Below, piece after piece: positions 1 to 19,644 of a stretch of DNA of 64,000 nucleotides (within the stretch, counting starts at the first letter, position 1; every line of letters begins with the position of its first letter). The position numbers and the translations under genes are program-made. Source of the DNA: Chaetorhynchus papuensis (Eukaryota; Chordata; Aves; Passeriformes; Rhipiduridae); contig VWYX01000012.1 of the NCBI GenBank assembly GCA_013396525.1, forward strand, positions 2,729,470 through 2,793,469, written 5' to 3'. Under the pieces are notes generated by a model. That model was not told where the DNA came from. It made no database searches and saw only the letters and a list, made by a program, of their open reading frames with translations.

Positions 1-2969
1 ATTATTGGTGATGCCAGAGGCTCCTCATTTGCTTCAGCTAAGCCGAGTTCATTTTTCAGCTGCTTAGAGATTTGCTCTGGACAGCTTGACTTTTGGTTAA
101 ACTTAAAGAAAAGCTGGTTTTGCACTGTTGTGAATTTGATGCACCTGTGAGAAGAACAGGGAGAATGAGCTGCACTTGCTGACACGGGGCAGGCTCCCTC
201 AGAGAGCAGAGAGAGGCTGCAGGTGGGTGTGACCACACACTCACTCAGGGGGCTGGAGGCACAGACATTATTGGCAGAGGCGTCTAAGCAACACTGAATG
301 CCATGGAAAATCTTTTAAAACAAGGTACAACCCTTGGCCTCCTATAATTCAAGTGAAAGATTACAACGGTGAGGAGAAAAGAGAGGCAGAGGTCTTTAAT
401 TGCTCAGAGGCCAGTTTGAGAAATATTGAGTACTCATTTATAAAACAAATCCCTGTTGGAGGTAATGGTCTCATCGATTCTTTGGGAGCACAGTGAGTGC
501 ATGTTACCTTCCAGCAGTCATTTTCCCTCAAAAATTTGCTTAGAGTCTTTCACTATCTGTTCCCTTACCTAGCTCAGGAAAGAGGGAAGGAGTATGGAAC
601 AGGTCTGCAGCTTGCTGCTCTCTGATCTGGAACGAAAGCTTGTGACTGACTCCCTGGCACAACTGCCCTGGGGGAGATTCCGGAGGAGAAAGGCAGGATG
701 AGCTCCATGGTTGCACCATGACTGCAGGAGAGGAGAGGGAAATAAGCCCATGTTCTGCCATTGCTCTTTACCCTGACTCATTTCTTATCCCATCCTGGTA
801 GCAGCAGGGCACACCTAGGGCTGGCTGAAGGCAGAGGGGAGGCGGAGGTGGGCACAGGCTGGCAAAATCATGTGTGAAAACTAGAGAGACCCTTCCATTC
901 CTACTGCTCCCCTGGGGCCCTGTGTGAGCAGCACTCACCACTGAGTCCAGCAGGGCCCTCACTTCCAAGTGCAAGCAGCAGTGTCTGTGCCCAGCTCCAG
1001 CCTGTGCCCAGCTCCAGTCTGTGCCTGCCTCAGGTCCCCGTTTGGCCAGGGTGGGGGAGTGTGCCTTGCTTCAGAAGGGCCATGCAAAAGGCACCAGCTG
1101 CAGGGCAGCCTTGAGCTAAGTTTGGATGTATTTGTGAAGTACAGCACAACGCCAGTGGCACAGCAGAGTGTGATCTTCAGTGTAAGGGGAAAGCGTGGTG
1201 GGAGAACAGAGAAGAATTTCAAAGCAATGACAAACATGCAGGGGTTTGTATGGCTCAGATACCTGAGAGACTGGAGGAATCTCTATAGTGGAAAGAACTA
1301 TTTTTCTATGTTGCAAAGAAGATTGAGCATTATTTTGGAGGGATGAGAAGGAATGTGATAAGGGCATAGTGAAGAGGTGCAATCTGCTGCTGAAGATAAG
1401 GAGAGGAACTTGGGGAATAATGAGATTGTGCTCTAATCTCAGGCATGTCACTAGTTTCCCTGCATAACTTTGTCTACACCACTTAACCTCTCTGTGCCTC
1501 AGTTTCCTCCTCTGTAATATGGGTGCTACACCCATCTTTTTAAAGTACTTTGAGATCCATGCATGAAATAAACCTGCCAAGTATTTTTTGTTTATTGTAT
1601 TTCTTCATCTCTAATTTCTACACTCCTAGACTTCAGCAGATGGTATTGCCACTGCCTACTGAATTGCAATCAAACCAATCTCCTTCCTACTTTCTACAGT
1701 CTTAGAACAAACCATTATTGACCTAAACCCATGGCATGTCAAAGACTGGCACAGAGGAAAATAACTGTAGAAAGTGATATATTGGGGCCTCCTCATTCCT
1801 CCAAATCTGGTCATGACCCCACGACCACAGTTATCTTTGTGTGCCGATGGATCCATCTGCCGAAAGTGGCTTTATTATAATTTCAGCGATTCTGATCAAG
1901 AAATGGCTTATGTCCATCATAACTTACCTCTGGGTATCCTCACTCTTGGAGATGGGCACTTTTGCCACATGAAACTAGGAGTGTGGATATTTGGAGGCAA
2001 ATATTTCTGGTTACTGGTAAGTAACCTTCATTTTTTTTCTTCCTGTCTTCATTTGTCTTCTATGCTTCGAAACCACCATTGACCTTATTTACGCTCACCC
2101 ATAGGCTCCAAAGGCTGGAAAATTCACATCATGCTTAAAATCCAAATAAACTGAGTAAAACTAGCCAGGCAAGATTTTGAAAATATTTCTGCACTGCAGT
2201 TCTGTGTGTGTGAATGTATATATATTGTGAAGATTGACATTTCTCAATTTGCAGATGATTTGCTAAAGTAGTTCCAAAATGTGACAAGCTGTCAAAAAAC
2301 ATATATTTCAGAAGAGAAGTAGCTTTCCATATGAGCACCCATTCCAATCACAAACTGAGGACCAGTTTTTCAATAACAGAAGGTTTGGAGTTAAAGTCAG
2401 ACACTTGGGGTCTCTGGTTTTGGTTATGTAACCAACTTCATCTGCTGTAAATGAGATTCTCGATAAGAATGAATGAGAACAAATTTGCTTTAGAAAAAAA
2501 TTTGTTATGCCTCTGCCGCCTATTTATGCAAGACCTCACAAATCTTGTGACTAAGTAATCTAAGTAACTCAGAGCTGATTCTTTGATCTTACTCCTATGA
2601 CTTCTGCTTCCAAAGGAAGTTAAACAAAGTAGTGGGGAAACAGATAAGCCGAAGAGAATTGACCTGGAGCAGATCTAAAGGGCTAAAGAGATCAAGAGGA
2701 AAGACTGCTGTGCAGCTCTGGCTTATTGGGCTCTGCTGTGCAAGGTTCAGTGTAGAAGGATGAGTGAGATTTAAAATTACCATCCCTCTGACCAGGCCCT
2801 AATCAAGTTAGGTCCTCAGGTGCTGGTCCTTCAGACCTCACCTCTGTGCGAAGGTGTCAGACTTTCTTTCCAGATCTTTCTGTGCCTGATGAGTATCCAA
2901 GCTCTGAAAGCCTGTGAAGTTTCTAGACTGCTCAGCTGTTTCTGTTTTATGCTTTCTTTTTCTCTAAAG
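1..2969 (+). other. TENM2: TENM2 intron (3' part), upstream of first visible exon
   Basis: No exon is recognised here. The next exon begins in phase 2, so the exon before it lies upstream of the window. I looked for the 21-nt alternatively spliced beta-propeller microexon known from teneurins (about seven residues just before the first visible exon) and did not see a candidate with AG/GT borders. The stretch holds a MIR-type SINE near 1.44-1.59 kb, a short TG/TA-rich run near 2200-2230, and otherwise unremarkable sequence. The open frames in it have no family resemblance that I can see. Confidence 0.8.
1438..1592 (+). repeat. MIR-type (amniote CORE-SINE family) SINE fragment
   Basis: The stretch reads like the well-known MIR core in forward orientation: a cytosine/thymine-rich segment 'aacctctctgtgcctcagtt' followed by 'tcctcctctgtaat' and, near 1540, 'aagtactttgagatccatg', the tail typical of amniote MIR copies. 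The match to the core is obvious by eye although the copy is diverged. Boundaries are approximate. Such copies predate the bird-mammal split, so this one may be shared at the orthologous position in other amniotes. Confidence 0.8.
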
Positions 2970-3202
2970 CAACAATCCCGCTCATAAATACTATCTGGCC
3001 GTGGACCCTGTTTCAGGCTCACTCTACGTGTCGGACACCAATAGCCGACGGATTTACAAAGTCAAGTCCCTCACGGGCACGAAGGACCTTGCTGGTAACT
3101 CTGAAGTGGTGGCAGGGACGGGAGAGCAGTGCCTGCCCTTTGACGAAGCCAGATGTGGGGATGGAGGGAAGGCAGTGGACGCAACCCTAATGAGCCCTCG
3201 AG
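2970..3202 (+). CDS. TENM2: Teneurin-2, exon encoding NHL beta-propeller blades (partial gene, exon 1 of 9 in window)
   Basis: Teneurin-2 is a large type II transmembrane synaptic adhesion protein. Its extracellular part binds latrophilins and other teneurins across the synaptic cleft. This 233-nt exon starts after a pyrimidine-rich acceptor ending 'ctctaaag' and ends at donor 'gtaaag'. It enters in phase 2, completing a split Ser codon, and leaves with one base of a Gly codon. It encodes an NHL-type blade: '[18 protein letters not shown]' followed by 'RRIYKVKSL', then a Cys/Gly-rich loop ending in 'LMSPRG'. I recognised the sequence as the TENM2 paralogue rather than TENM1, 3 or 4, and the WWC1 neighbour supports that. 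Known teneurin alternative splicing inserts about seven residues just before this exon; the phase fits that arrangement. Confidence 0.97.
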
Positions 3203-4655
3203 GTAAAGGAGGAAAAGAAGCCGGAGAAAATGACTGCGTGCAGCTAGGCTGGATGTGGAAATAATTATCTGGCAATTAAATCACTCCTTGCTCGGTGATT
3301 TTTATTCTGGGCTTTAATTACAGTGGATTGGCAAGTGTTCGTGCTTTGTTTAGTTAAAGCAAACTTTATTACCCCGACACTGAGTGCTGCAAAAGGAGAA
3401 CAGAACACAAATTAGCAGGGTACCACTCACTCCAAGAAGCAAGCGTGTAAACTGGAAAACTGATTACCGTTTGAGATGCAGTCTTTGGGGAGAGAAATTG
3501 CTTGCTGTGGCTTTTCTCCGAGTTTTTCCTCTATGTATCTCCTTTTTCTTAAGATTCAGAGAAAAAAATAAAAGGATTTTTGCCCTTTCCAGTTTCTAAT
3601 TTTTGACAAGACGTTTCCAAGATGATATAGAGATTTGGGGATGTGTTTGTTTTTAAGGCTTTTTTTTTCTCTGTTGTTTCATCTTAATTGTAAGGATGAA
3701 TTAATCAGTTGTATTGCCAGGTGTTTCAAACATCTTTGGGTTTCTTTCAGTGGCTGAAAGTAACTAGATGATCATAGAGGTACACAAAAATGGAAAGTCC
3801 AGTTTCTTTGTATAGAAAGTAGTTTCATTTAACACATAGAAATTAAATAAATGAAGCTGTATCTTCCCTCACTGCCCAATAGGATGAGCACTGCAACCAT
3901 TTGAAAACAGAATTTTTTTAGATCAATATTTTATTTTCAGCCTGGGAAATGGACAAGGCAGTGCACCAAATCAAAGCAGGAAAGGCAAGTGAGAAAAAGG
4001 CTGCCCTCTTTCCCAAACAGCAGCAGCATCCGTCTGTTCCTTCAAGGGATCACCCTTTCATTCTGTGCCTTTCCTCTCTAAGGACTCACAATGTGACAGG
4101 CATTGAACCTTCCCTTTTTATTTTAGGCTGGCAACCCCTGTGTCTTCATCTGGAAACACCAGATGTTCTTTCTGTATTTTTACTGCAACAGGTCAAAGAA
4201 TTAAAAACCATCCAGAAATAATAAAATGTCCTACTGGTTTTCAAAAAAATTTGGAGGTATTTTAAAAGATTTCTAAAAATTCTTCATCCTTAGATTCTTC
4301 AGATGAAGAAAGCAATGCCTCAGATTTCTGAGTAAAATTAGGAGACAATTTTTTATTTGGGTTTATGTAATATACAGAGTGTGACTCTAGAAATAAGCTG
4401 ATGCATTCTACTTGATCTTTGGCTTGTTTGGGGATTTCTGTGGTTTTCTTTAAAGCCCTGAAGGACAAAGCTGCTTGATGCCATTTCTTTGTCAGAACTA
4501 TGGGTTGTTGGAGGGTTCCAGGACCTGCGCTCAGGTTGGGAGGGAGGAAAGAATGGGGGGAGTTAACAAATTTCACCATCTTGTAAACAAAACAAAGCCT
4601 GCCTTGAAGCCAGGAGCCTCACTGCTGCACTGATGCCTGGGTTTTATATTTGCAG
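3203..4655 (+). other. TENM2: TENM2 intron
   Basis: A 1,453-nt GT-AG intron splitting a Gly codon after its first base. It is AT-rich after 3270, with a run of TTTAATTA/TTTATT-like motifs at 3290-3370. No repeat family or RNA gene is recognised. Confidence 0.9.
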
Positions 4656-4810
4656 GAATTGCAGTGGATAAGTATGGACTCATGTATTTTGTTGATGCCA
4701 CTATGATTAGAAAAGTGGATCAGAACGGAATTATATCAACCCTGCTGGGCTCCAATGACCTAACTGCTGTTCGACCTCTCAGCTGTGATTCCAGCATGGA
4801 TGTTAGCCAG
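4656..4810 (+). CDS. TENM2: Teneurin-2, NHL propeller exon (exon 2 of 9 in window)
   Basis: A 155-nt exon between acceptor 'tatttgcag' and donor 'gtagat'. It completes the Gly codon from the previous exon and ends on a codon boundary. It encodes '[20 protein letters not shown]', a typical NHL blade (hydrophobic-D-x-x-G-x-x-Y-hydrophobic-D pattern), and continues to 'SSMDVSQ'. The blade belongs to the beta-propeller that packs against the YD barrel and takes part in trans-synaptic contacts in the teneurin family. Nothing is broken in the reading frame. Confidence 0.97.
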
Positions 4811-5304
4811 GTAGATTCTTACTGCATTTATTTTCTTCTCTGCCTTAGAAGAGATGGGCACCTATTTTGGATGACTGCCTGGCCACTTAAGAAATACGTT
4901 ATGCAGCACAAGATGATAACGTATTTGATTCGTTACTGAAATGAGTGAACTGTCCTTTTTACTGTGGCTAACACAGTTTATTTATGCAACTAGAGAGAAA
5001 TAAGGTTGAGATAATGGGAGTTATTGTCTTAATTGCCTGTTTTTCTGTAATTATTGTAGAGCTTCCCCAATGTAGCATTCATTCTTGCACAGAAACACAA
5101 TTAGCCAAAGTTACAACTGCACGTAGCTTTAATACTTCCGAAAAACAAAATCATTGTTTGAAATAGTTGCCGTTCATGACTTGGTTTCATGATTTACGCT
5201 GATAAACCCCTCACTAATTTGCTGTTGTTACACGTGGAATTTTAAACACTAGGAGTGTACTTTTCATTTTCGAGTTTTACAGTAATAATTTGTGCAACTC
5301 ATAG
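4811..5304 (+). other. TENM2: TENM2 intron
   Basis: A short 494-nt phase-0 intron, donor 'gtagattc', acceptor 'aactcatag'. AT-rich; I see no repeat or other element in it. Confidence 0.9.
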
Positions 5305-6179
5305 GTACGGCTGGAGTGGCCTACTGATCTCGCTGTCAATCCCATGGACAACTCCCTTTATGTCCTAGAGAACAATGTTATTTTACGGATCACAGAAAAC
5401 CATCAAGTTAGCATTATTGCTGGACGCCCCATGCACTGCCAGGTTCCTGGTATAGACTACTCTCTTAGCAAACTGGCTATTCATTCTGCACTTGAATCAG
5501 CCAGTGCCATTGCCATCTCACACACAGGAGTTCTTTACATCAGTGAGACAGATGAAAAAAAAATTAATCGGCTACGCCAGGTAACTACCAATGGAGAAAT
5601 ATGCCTTCTTGCAGGGGCAGCTTCAGACTGCGATTGCAAAAATGATGTCAACTGTAATTGCTATGCTGGGGATGATGGGTATGCCACTGATGCCATCTTA
5701 AATTCACCATCTTCCTTAGCTGTGGCCCCAGATGGTACCATCTACATAGCTGATCTCGGAAATATCCGCATTAGGGCTGTCAGTAAAAACAGGCCCATTC
5801 TTAATTCCTTTAACCAATATGAAGCTGCATCTCCAGGAGAACAGGAGCTGTATGTCTTCAATGCTGATGGGATTCACCAGTACACTCTCAGCCTCGTTAC
5901 CGGGGAATACTTGTACAATTTCACCTATAGCAGCGATAACGATGTCACCGAGGTGATGGACAACAATGGCAACTCCTTGAAGGTGCGTCGGGATGCCAGT
6001 GGGATGCCCCGCCATTTACTGATGCCGGATAATCAGATTGTCACGCTGGCTGTTGGCACTAATGGTGGACTCAAGCTGGTCTCAACACAGACCCTGGAGC
6101 TCGGATTAATGACATATAATGGAAACAGTGGTCTCTTAGCAACGAAGAGTGATGAAACAGGATGGACAACATTTTATGA
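5305..6179 (+). CDS. TENM2: Teneurin-2, end of NHL propeller and start of YD barrel (exon 3 of 9 in window)
   Basis: An 875-nt exon starting 'VRLEWPTDLAVNPMDNSLYV' after acceptor 'ctcatag' and ending in phase 2 before donor 'gtaag' at 6180. Residues encoded to about 5790 finish the NHL propeller: blades with 'LYVLENN', 'GVLYISETDEKKINR' and 'GTIYIADLGNIRIRAV', plus a Cys-rich loop 'DCDCKNDVNCNCY' at about 5626-5664. From about 5830 ('EAASPGEQELYVFNADG') the chain passes into the YD-repeat shell, with 'YLYNFTYSSDNDVTEVMDNNG' as an early YD-like strand pair and an N-glycosylation sequon (NFT). The exon ends within 'TTFYD'. The frame is open throughout, and AT-ending codons predominate, unlike some later exons. 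Confidence 0.97.
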
Positions 6180-14146
<7,967 letters not shown>

Positions 14147-14382
14147 ATCAAGTGAGGAACAGCTACCAGCTCTGTAATAATGGTACTTTGAGAGTGATGT
14201 ATGCCAATGGCATGAGCATTAGCTTTCACAGCGAACCTCATGTCCTGGCTGGGACTGTGACTCCCACCATAGGACGATGTAATATTTCTCTACCCATGGA
14301 AAATGGTTTAAACTCAATTGAATGGCGCCTGAGGAAGGAGCAGATTAAAGGCAAAGTGACGGTGTTTGGAAGAAAGCTCAGG
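14147..14382 (+). CDS. TENM2: Teneurin-2, YD-shell exon (exon 5 of 9 in window)
   Basis: A 236-nt exon from acceptor 'attgctgtag' to donor 'gtaagtag'. It encodes 'DQVRNSYQLCNNGTLRVMYA', a strand-rich segment, then 'SFHSEPHVLAGTVTPTIGRC' and 'NISLPMENGLNSIEWRLRKE', ending on a codon boundary after 'FGRKLR'. Sequons are NGT and NIS. This is part of the spiral beta-sheet barrel shared with bacterial RHS/Tc toxin proteins, which in teneurins encloses the linker to the C-terminal domain. Reading frame intact. Confidence 0.97.
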
Positions 14383-14610
14383 GTAAGTAGAACCTGTTGT
14401 TACAATAATCACCTTTTCCTATTCCGGCAGAAAATTAATTTTTCATTTTGAAGGACATTATTTGTTAAAAATGTACAACTCTGGGATTGTCTTTGGTGTG
14501 ACACTGTTTGAGAGCTCAGTTGGCTGCATGGGATCATCTGCTGCCATCAGCTATAGAGCTTTGTTACTAAAAGTATTCCAAAAGAGATTGGTAAATATAC
14601 CTAGAATATT

Positions 14611-15075
14611 ACAGACTCACAGAATCATCAATGTTGGAAGAGACCTTCAAGATGCTTTAGTCCAACCATTAAGCCAGCCCCACCATAATTGCCCTAAACT
14701 GTATCCCCAAATGCCATATCCAGGTGCTTCTTGAACACATCCAGAGATGGTGACTCCACCACCTCCCTGGACGACTTATTCCAATGCCTGAACACTCTTA
14801 CAGTAAAAAAAAGTTTTCACATATCTAATCTGGACCTCCCCTGGTGGAACTTAAGGCCATTTCCTCTTGTCCTTTCATTTGAGATTTGGCAGAAGAGATC
14901 GACCCCCAGCCTGCCACCGCCTTTCAGGGACTTGTAGAGAGCAGTTAAGTCTCCCCAAACCAACTTTTCTCCAGATTAAACACCCCCAGCTCCCTCAGCC
15001 ACTCCCCAAATGATGCATTCTAGAGCCTCCCCCAGCTTGATTGCCCTGTTCCTGCAAAACACTGCCTCTCAAGGG
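14611..15075 (-). mobile_element. CR1 LINE 3' fragment, antisense
   Basis: On the plus strand this reads as the reverse complement of the bird CR1 3' end: 'agaatcatcaatgttggaag' then 'agaccttcaagatgctttag', 'tccaaccattaagccag', 'ggatggtgactccaccacct' style text ('agagatggtgactccaccac'), 'ggccatttcctcttgtcctt' and 'cagattaaacacccccagct'. The start with 'cacagaatca' corresponds to the ATTCTGTG end repeat of CR1. It is 5'-truncated, as is normal for CR1, diverged, and has no coding capacity. Confidence 0.93.
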
Positions 15076-16496
15076 GGAGGGAATCTGAGCACTCACCACT
15101 TGTAAAACTGCCAGGGCAGACTTATCCCAGCTGGGGCTGGGGAGCAAACAACTACAGCTTGAGCTGCTGCTGTAAAATCCCCCTGCAGACTCGCTGAGAC
15201 AGGCATGTTGTGTTTATTCCCTTTCCCAAATGTCACGATTGGAAAATAATTGCCATAATTACAAAATCGTAAGCACAGGATAAGGAAGACAGTCAGGTCA
15301 TGTAATCCATCCCCTGCCAAATTAAAGATCTGCTGCATCTGTATTAATCCCATTCTGTGCTTTGCTGGCCTGATTTTCGTTTGACTGGGCTACTTCAGTA
15401 TGTGCAGCTTTGGAAGGGTTTTGAGATACCGGGCAGAAAACAAATGTAGTGCTGATCAAGGCCTCATTCTTTAGCAATTCTTTCAACATCACTGAACGTA
15501 AGATACAGTTCAGTGTGTTCAAGATCATATAGCAAATGCAATATGTGTAAACAATTATGTAATGATTTACAAAAAAAGCCCCATAATTACTTGGATGTGA
15601 ATTTTTTATATTTTCTTATTGCTTAATATCTAATTCCCAGGGTTGAGTTAACAAGTCTTTCTTTATTCTCACAAATGCTCAGAATGTACTTCTTGGGGAG
15701 AGGGGGAAGGTTAGACAAAAAAATGAATGAGATTAGCAGCTAATCCTTAATGACTAAATTTCATGGCTGGGTAATTGATTTTTGATGTGTTGACCTGCAG
15801 CAGTTGATTAGAAGTGGAAAATAGATCAGCTCTGAGTTTTGACTATGTGTTCAAAATAAAAATAAATAGGATGCTGAAATGAAATTGCAGTAATCCTAAC
15901 TCTCAATATGAAAAAATTTAATAGAGGTACTTGTGGTAATTAGCTGAAGTTAAACACATCTTAGTGCTGAAACCTTGCCTGAGATAGGTTTTCTTGCATC
16001 ATGTTTATGCAAATCAAAACAATGCTTTATCTAGCAACACCTCAACATTTAATTGTCTGGTGTTAGTTCCTGTAACAATAATCACGTACCCATTTAGCTC
16101 TTTTAAATGAAAATCACTATGAGATTATCACAGGTTGAGTGGACTGAAAATGAAATTTGAAAACGATGGAGAAAGCATAGAATTTATTTGCATCTCATTT
16201 ATTCTAATTCATCTTTATAAATTGTTTAGTGAATGAAGCAGAGCAAGTGTGTTGGAGCATTGTGGGGAGCAGGTGGCAGGCAGGGGCAGCTGTGGCACAC
16301 GGTGACACAGAGCAGGGCACTGCTGCAGAGCTGACAGAGCACCAGGGCCGTGTCCTGGAGCCCCAGTTCAGAATCAGTGTGACTGCAGGGGTGGGCATTC
16401 AGTGTGATTCACCTCTCAGCTGAGTGCTTCACCTTGCAGTACTCTGAGGAGTATTTGCTGGAGCCCATGTCCAGTGCTTCAGTAGGGAAAGGGGGC

Positions 16497-16813
16497 TTAT
16501 AAAAAAGATGGGGACAGACTGTTTTTTAGGGTCTGTTGTGATAGAACAAGGCGTGGCAGCTTTAAACTAAGAGAGGGTAGATTTAAACAAGTTATACAGA
16601 AGAAATGTTTTCTGGTGAGGGTGGTGAGGCACTGGCACAGGTTGCCCAGAGCAGTGGGAGATGCCCCGTTCCTGGAAGCATTGAAGGTCGGGTTGGCAGG
16701 GCTCTGCACAGCCTGTTCCAGTTGAAGATGTCCCTGCTCAGTGCAGAGGGGTTGTGCTGGGTGATCTTTGAAGGTCCCTTCCAACCCAAAGTATTGGATG
16801 ATTCTGTGAGTCC
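16497..16813 (+). mobile_element. CR1 LINE 3' fragment, sense
   Basis: Sense-orientation CR1 3' end: 'ggcagctttaaactaagaga' then 'gggtagatttaaacaagtta', 'ggcacaggttgcccagagca', 'tggaagcattgaaggtcggg' and a 3' terminus 'gaaggtcccttccaacccaa' followed by 'gatgattctgtgag', the usual CR1 ending. About 317 nt; truncated, non-coding. It lies in the same TENM2 intron as the antisense copy, 1.4 kb away. Confidence 0.93.
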
Positions 16814-19347
16814 TCAGGCGGTGGTGTTGCCCAAGCCCAGGCTCTGCCCATCCATGCAGGACATGTCAGTCTCTGCACATCTGCCTGGGCACATTTCATG
16901 GACCTGAGAAAGGAACTGCACTTCCCCTTTATCTTACCCCACTCGTTGTCTGCTGCTGTTTGATGCACCACACGTTCAGTGTCTTGCAGCAGTTTCAGAT
17001 AAAGTCGTGATAAGATTCCTGCCTGAAGAGTTTTTATTATGGTGCAGCATCATGTAAAGTGATTTCTGTGGCCAGACCTTTCCAAGGCACAAAGGGCTCG
17101 TCCCTACAGCCGCTTCAGCAGCAGCCGAGGGAGAACCACATGTGCACGTGGGTAGTGAACAAAAGAGAAAGGGCTTGGTGGGTAATCTGCAGTCGTGATA
17201 CTTGTAACTGCTATTTAGTGTTCCCAGGAAGGGGGAGAATTAGTCAGCCTGTTTGGGTTTCTGTATAATTAATATGATACTGCAATTACAGTCTCTGGTT
17301 TTACTTATTTTACAAATGCAAATGAAGTTGCTGAATTATCCAAGCAGGTGACATTCGTGTGTGCATCTCCAAGTGATGTTTGCATGTCTGCACAGCTCTT
17401 GTCTGTGTAATCATTTTTAAAACCCTATTTTTAAAACTAATTTTGTTTTCTATGGCAAAACCAAATAACTGTTATTATGTTTTTGAGAAGAGAGAGGCTA
17501 CCTGGAGTCAGACGCTCCTTCACGCAAATTACTATTGCAGTTACTGTAACGGAGGGAACGAACCCCAGAAATCCTGACTGATTTATGAAGCTTCAGAAGT
17601 TACAAAAAACCAAAACAAACAAAGCCCCCAAAGCTAAAATTCAGTTCATAATATTTCTGAAAGACATTTTTTTCTCTTTTTAGAAAATCTGCTCATCCTT
17701 AAGAACTTGGACTATTTCGGGCATACGCTAACCCTTTAATTCTATAGCTAAATGTTTTTGAGAAGTGAAAGCTCTCTTCTGCTGATGAAAAGGGGGTTTT
17801 TTATGTCTCTGCCATCAGGGCTGATCCTTCAAAACAAGAGTAACCAGTTGAGAAACTACTGATGTTGAGTTTGGCTTCCCTGGCTTTGTTTTCATTACAA
17901 GGGGAGAGCAGAATATGACTTGTTTTGCCACGAGGTGTTTTAAGAAAAATACTCTTATCTTTTCTGTGAATCACAGGGCAAGTTGTTGCTGGGATAACCT
18001 TTGGGAAAACCTACAGAAAAGAGCTTTTTTTCCTAGTAATTGCCCACTGAGGAAATGCAAACTGTTAAAGAGATTAATTTCATTAATGGAAAAAATTAGG
18101 ATAATGAGCGATAATTTGGAGTAATTATTTCTTTACAAACACAAAATTGTATTAATTTTAAATGTGTCTGTATAACTGAATTTCTACTGAGTTGGTTGGG
18201 GTGGGAATTGGGTTTACCCCTGCTAGTGAATATATCTCAGAATAACTTTTATGTCCTCAAGAAAGGCTCAGGATTAATTTACATATTGTTTGATGTACAG
18301 TTTAATTTTGGATAAGAAGAAACATTGCTTAATCAAAGCCACTGGAAAATATAAGCTAAAGAACAAATTCCCAGAAACTGATGAATACCTTTTAAGCAGG
18401 CATTGCACTGAAATTATATCTAATTTTAAAACTTCTACTTTCTTAATGATGCATCTACAATTAAATTACTTAAGAAGCTTTATCAGATTACAGCATTAGC
18501 CTGAATTCTTTGGCTTACCCCCCAGTGAATATATTTATGTATCTCTCATTATGGCACTTTCACTAGAAGCGTCCCCATTTGGCATTCGTATTCTCCTTTG
18601 CCTCTGTTTTGCTCTCTTATTAAAGAAAAAAGAAAAATCCAGCACTGAAACGCTTCATGCTGTACTTTGAATGAAAATTAACAAAAAAGGGGGGTGGGGG
18701 GAGGAAGAAAAATACTTAATTATTTAGCACCTTTGCTTTCAACACTTGAAGTCCATCTTTCCCAACCTGTATGATCAGGATTGTTAAGCCCATCCCATGT
18801 GAAGAATCTATTGAATATTTGGAAAGTAAACAAAGAAAACAGTAAATGAATTAATTCTAAGCAAGGTGTTGCAATTACAAAAGCCAAGTGGCTAAACCTC
18901 AATGAAGACACAAAAATTTCTTCTGTTGTTCTTAAAGTGATTGTAGGGGAAAAGGCAAAAAAATTTGATGGCAGAAATACAAAAACAAACAAAAAATAGT
19001 AGAAAAGTAAAATAGAGTAAGTAGAATAAGTAGAAAAAATATTCCATGGAGAATAATTTGTTTCTCTGCACTTTAAGACCTAGGTGTGCAGAGTGTCTGT
19101 CTGTTCTGACCATAAGAGAAGCCTTTTTCTGTAAGATATCATCTCCCACTTTGCAGGGAGATGGGAAATATCCCAATAAAAGACAAAAATATTTGAATGC
19201 ACTACCAAGTAGAAAGCAAAAGCCAGTTAACAGGAATCCTGCACTTTTCCCAAAGGATTTCCCTGTTGTGCATCCCATTTTCCCGTGTAAATCCAAAGGG
19301 ACGGCGTGCCCACCACGCACTGAATGCAGCCTCCTTCCCTTCCGCAG

Positions 19348-19644
19348 GTGCACGGCAGGAACCTGCTGTCCATCGACTACGACCGCAACATCCGCACGGA
19401 GAAGATCTATGACGACCACCGGAAATTCACGCTGCGCATCATTTACGACCAGCTGGGCCGGCCCTTCCTGTGGCTGCCCAGCAGTGGCCTGGCTGCTGTC
19501 AACGTGTCCTATTTCTTCAACGGGCGCCTGGCGGGGCTGCAGCGCGGGGCCATGAGCGAGAGGACGGATATCGACAAGCAGGGCAGGATCGTGTCGCGCA
19601 TGTTCGCCGACGGCAAAGTGTGGAGCTACACCTACCTGGAAAAC
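19348..19644 (+). CDS. TENM2: Teneurin-2, YD-repeat exon with very high GC3 (exon 6 of 9 in window)
   Basis: A 297-nt, exactly 99-codon exon between acceptor 'cttccgcag' and donor 'gtaggt'. It encodes 'VHGRNLLSIDYDRNIRTEKI', a YD unit, then 'YDDHRKFTLRIIYDQLGRPF' and 'NVSYFFNGRLAGLQRGAMSE', ending 'WSYTYLEN'. Sequon NVS. By hand count 89 of 99 codons end in G or C, against about 0.40 in the exon at 12404-12579, so this exon is markedly GC-enriched at silent sites. The protein is nevertheless orthodox for teneurin-2. Confidence 0.97.

Larger units (their letters stand above)
14383..19347 (+). other. TENM2: TENM2 intron (5 kb) with two CR1 fragments
   Basis: A phase-0 intron, donor 'gtaagtag', acceptor 'cttccgcag'. 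It contains an antisense CR1 fragment (14.61-15.08 kb) and a sense CR1 3' end (16.50-16.81 kb). The segments 15.55-16.20 kb and 17.65-18.65 kb are AT-rich, free of recognisable repeats, and carry many TAATTA/ATTA words, which is the look of conserved non-coding sequence, although conservation cannot be judged from one sequence. Confidence 0.88.

Noticed and set aside
1774..2082. 102-codon plus-strand frame with a Cys-x-Asp-Gly word considered as an upstream NHL exon
   Set aside because: It does not match the teneurin segment that precedes the exon at 2970 and has no fitting splice borders.
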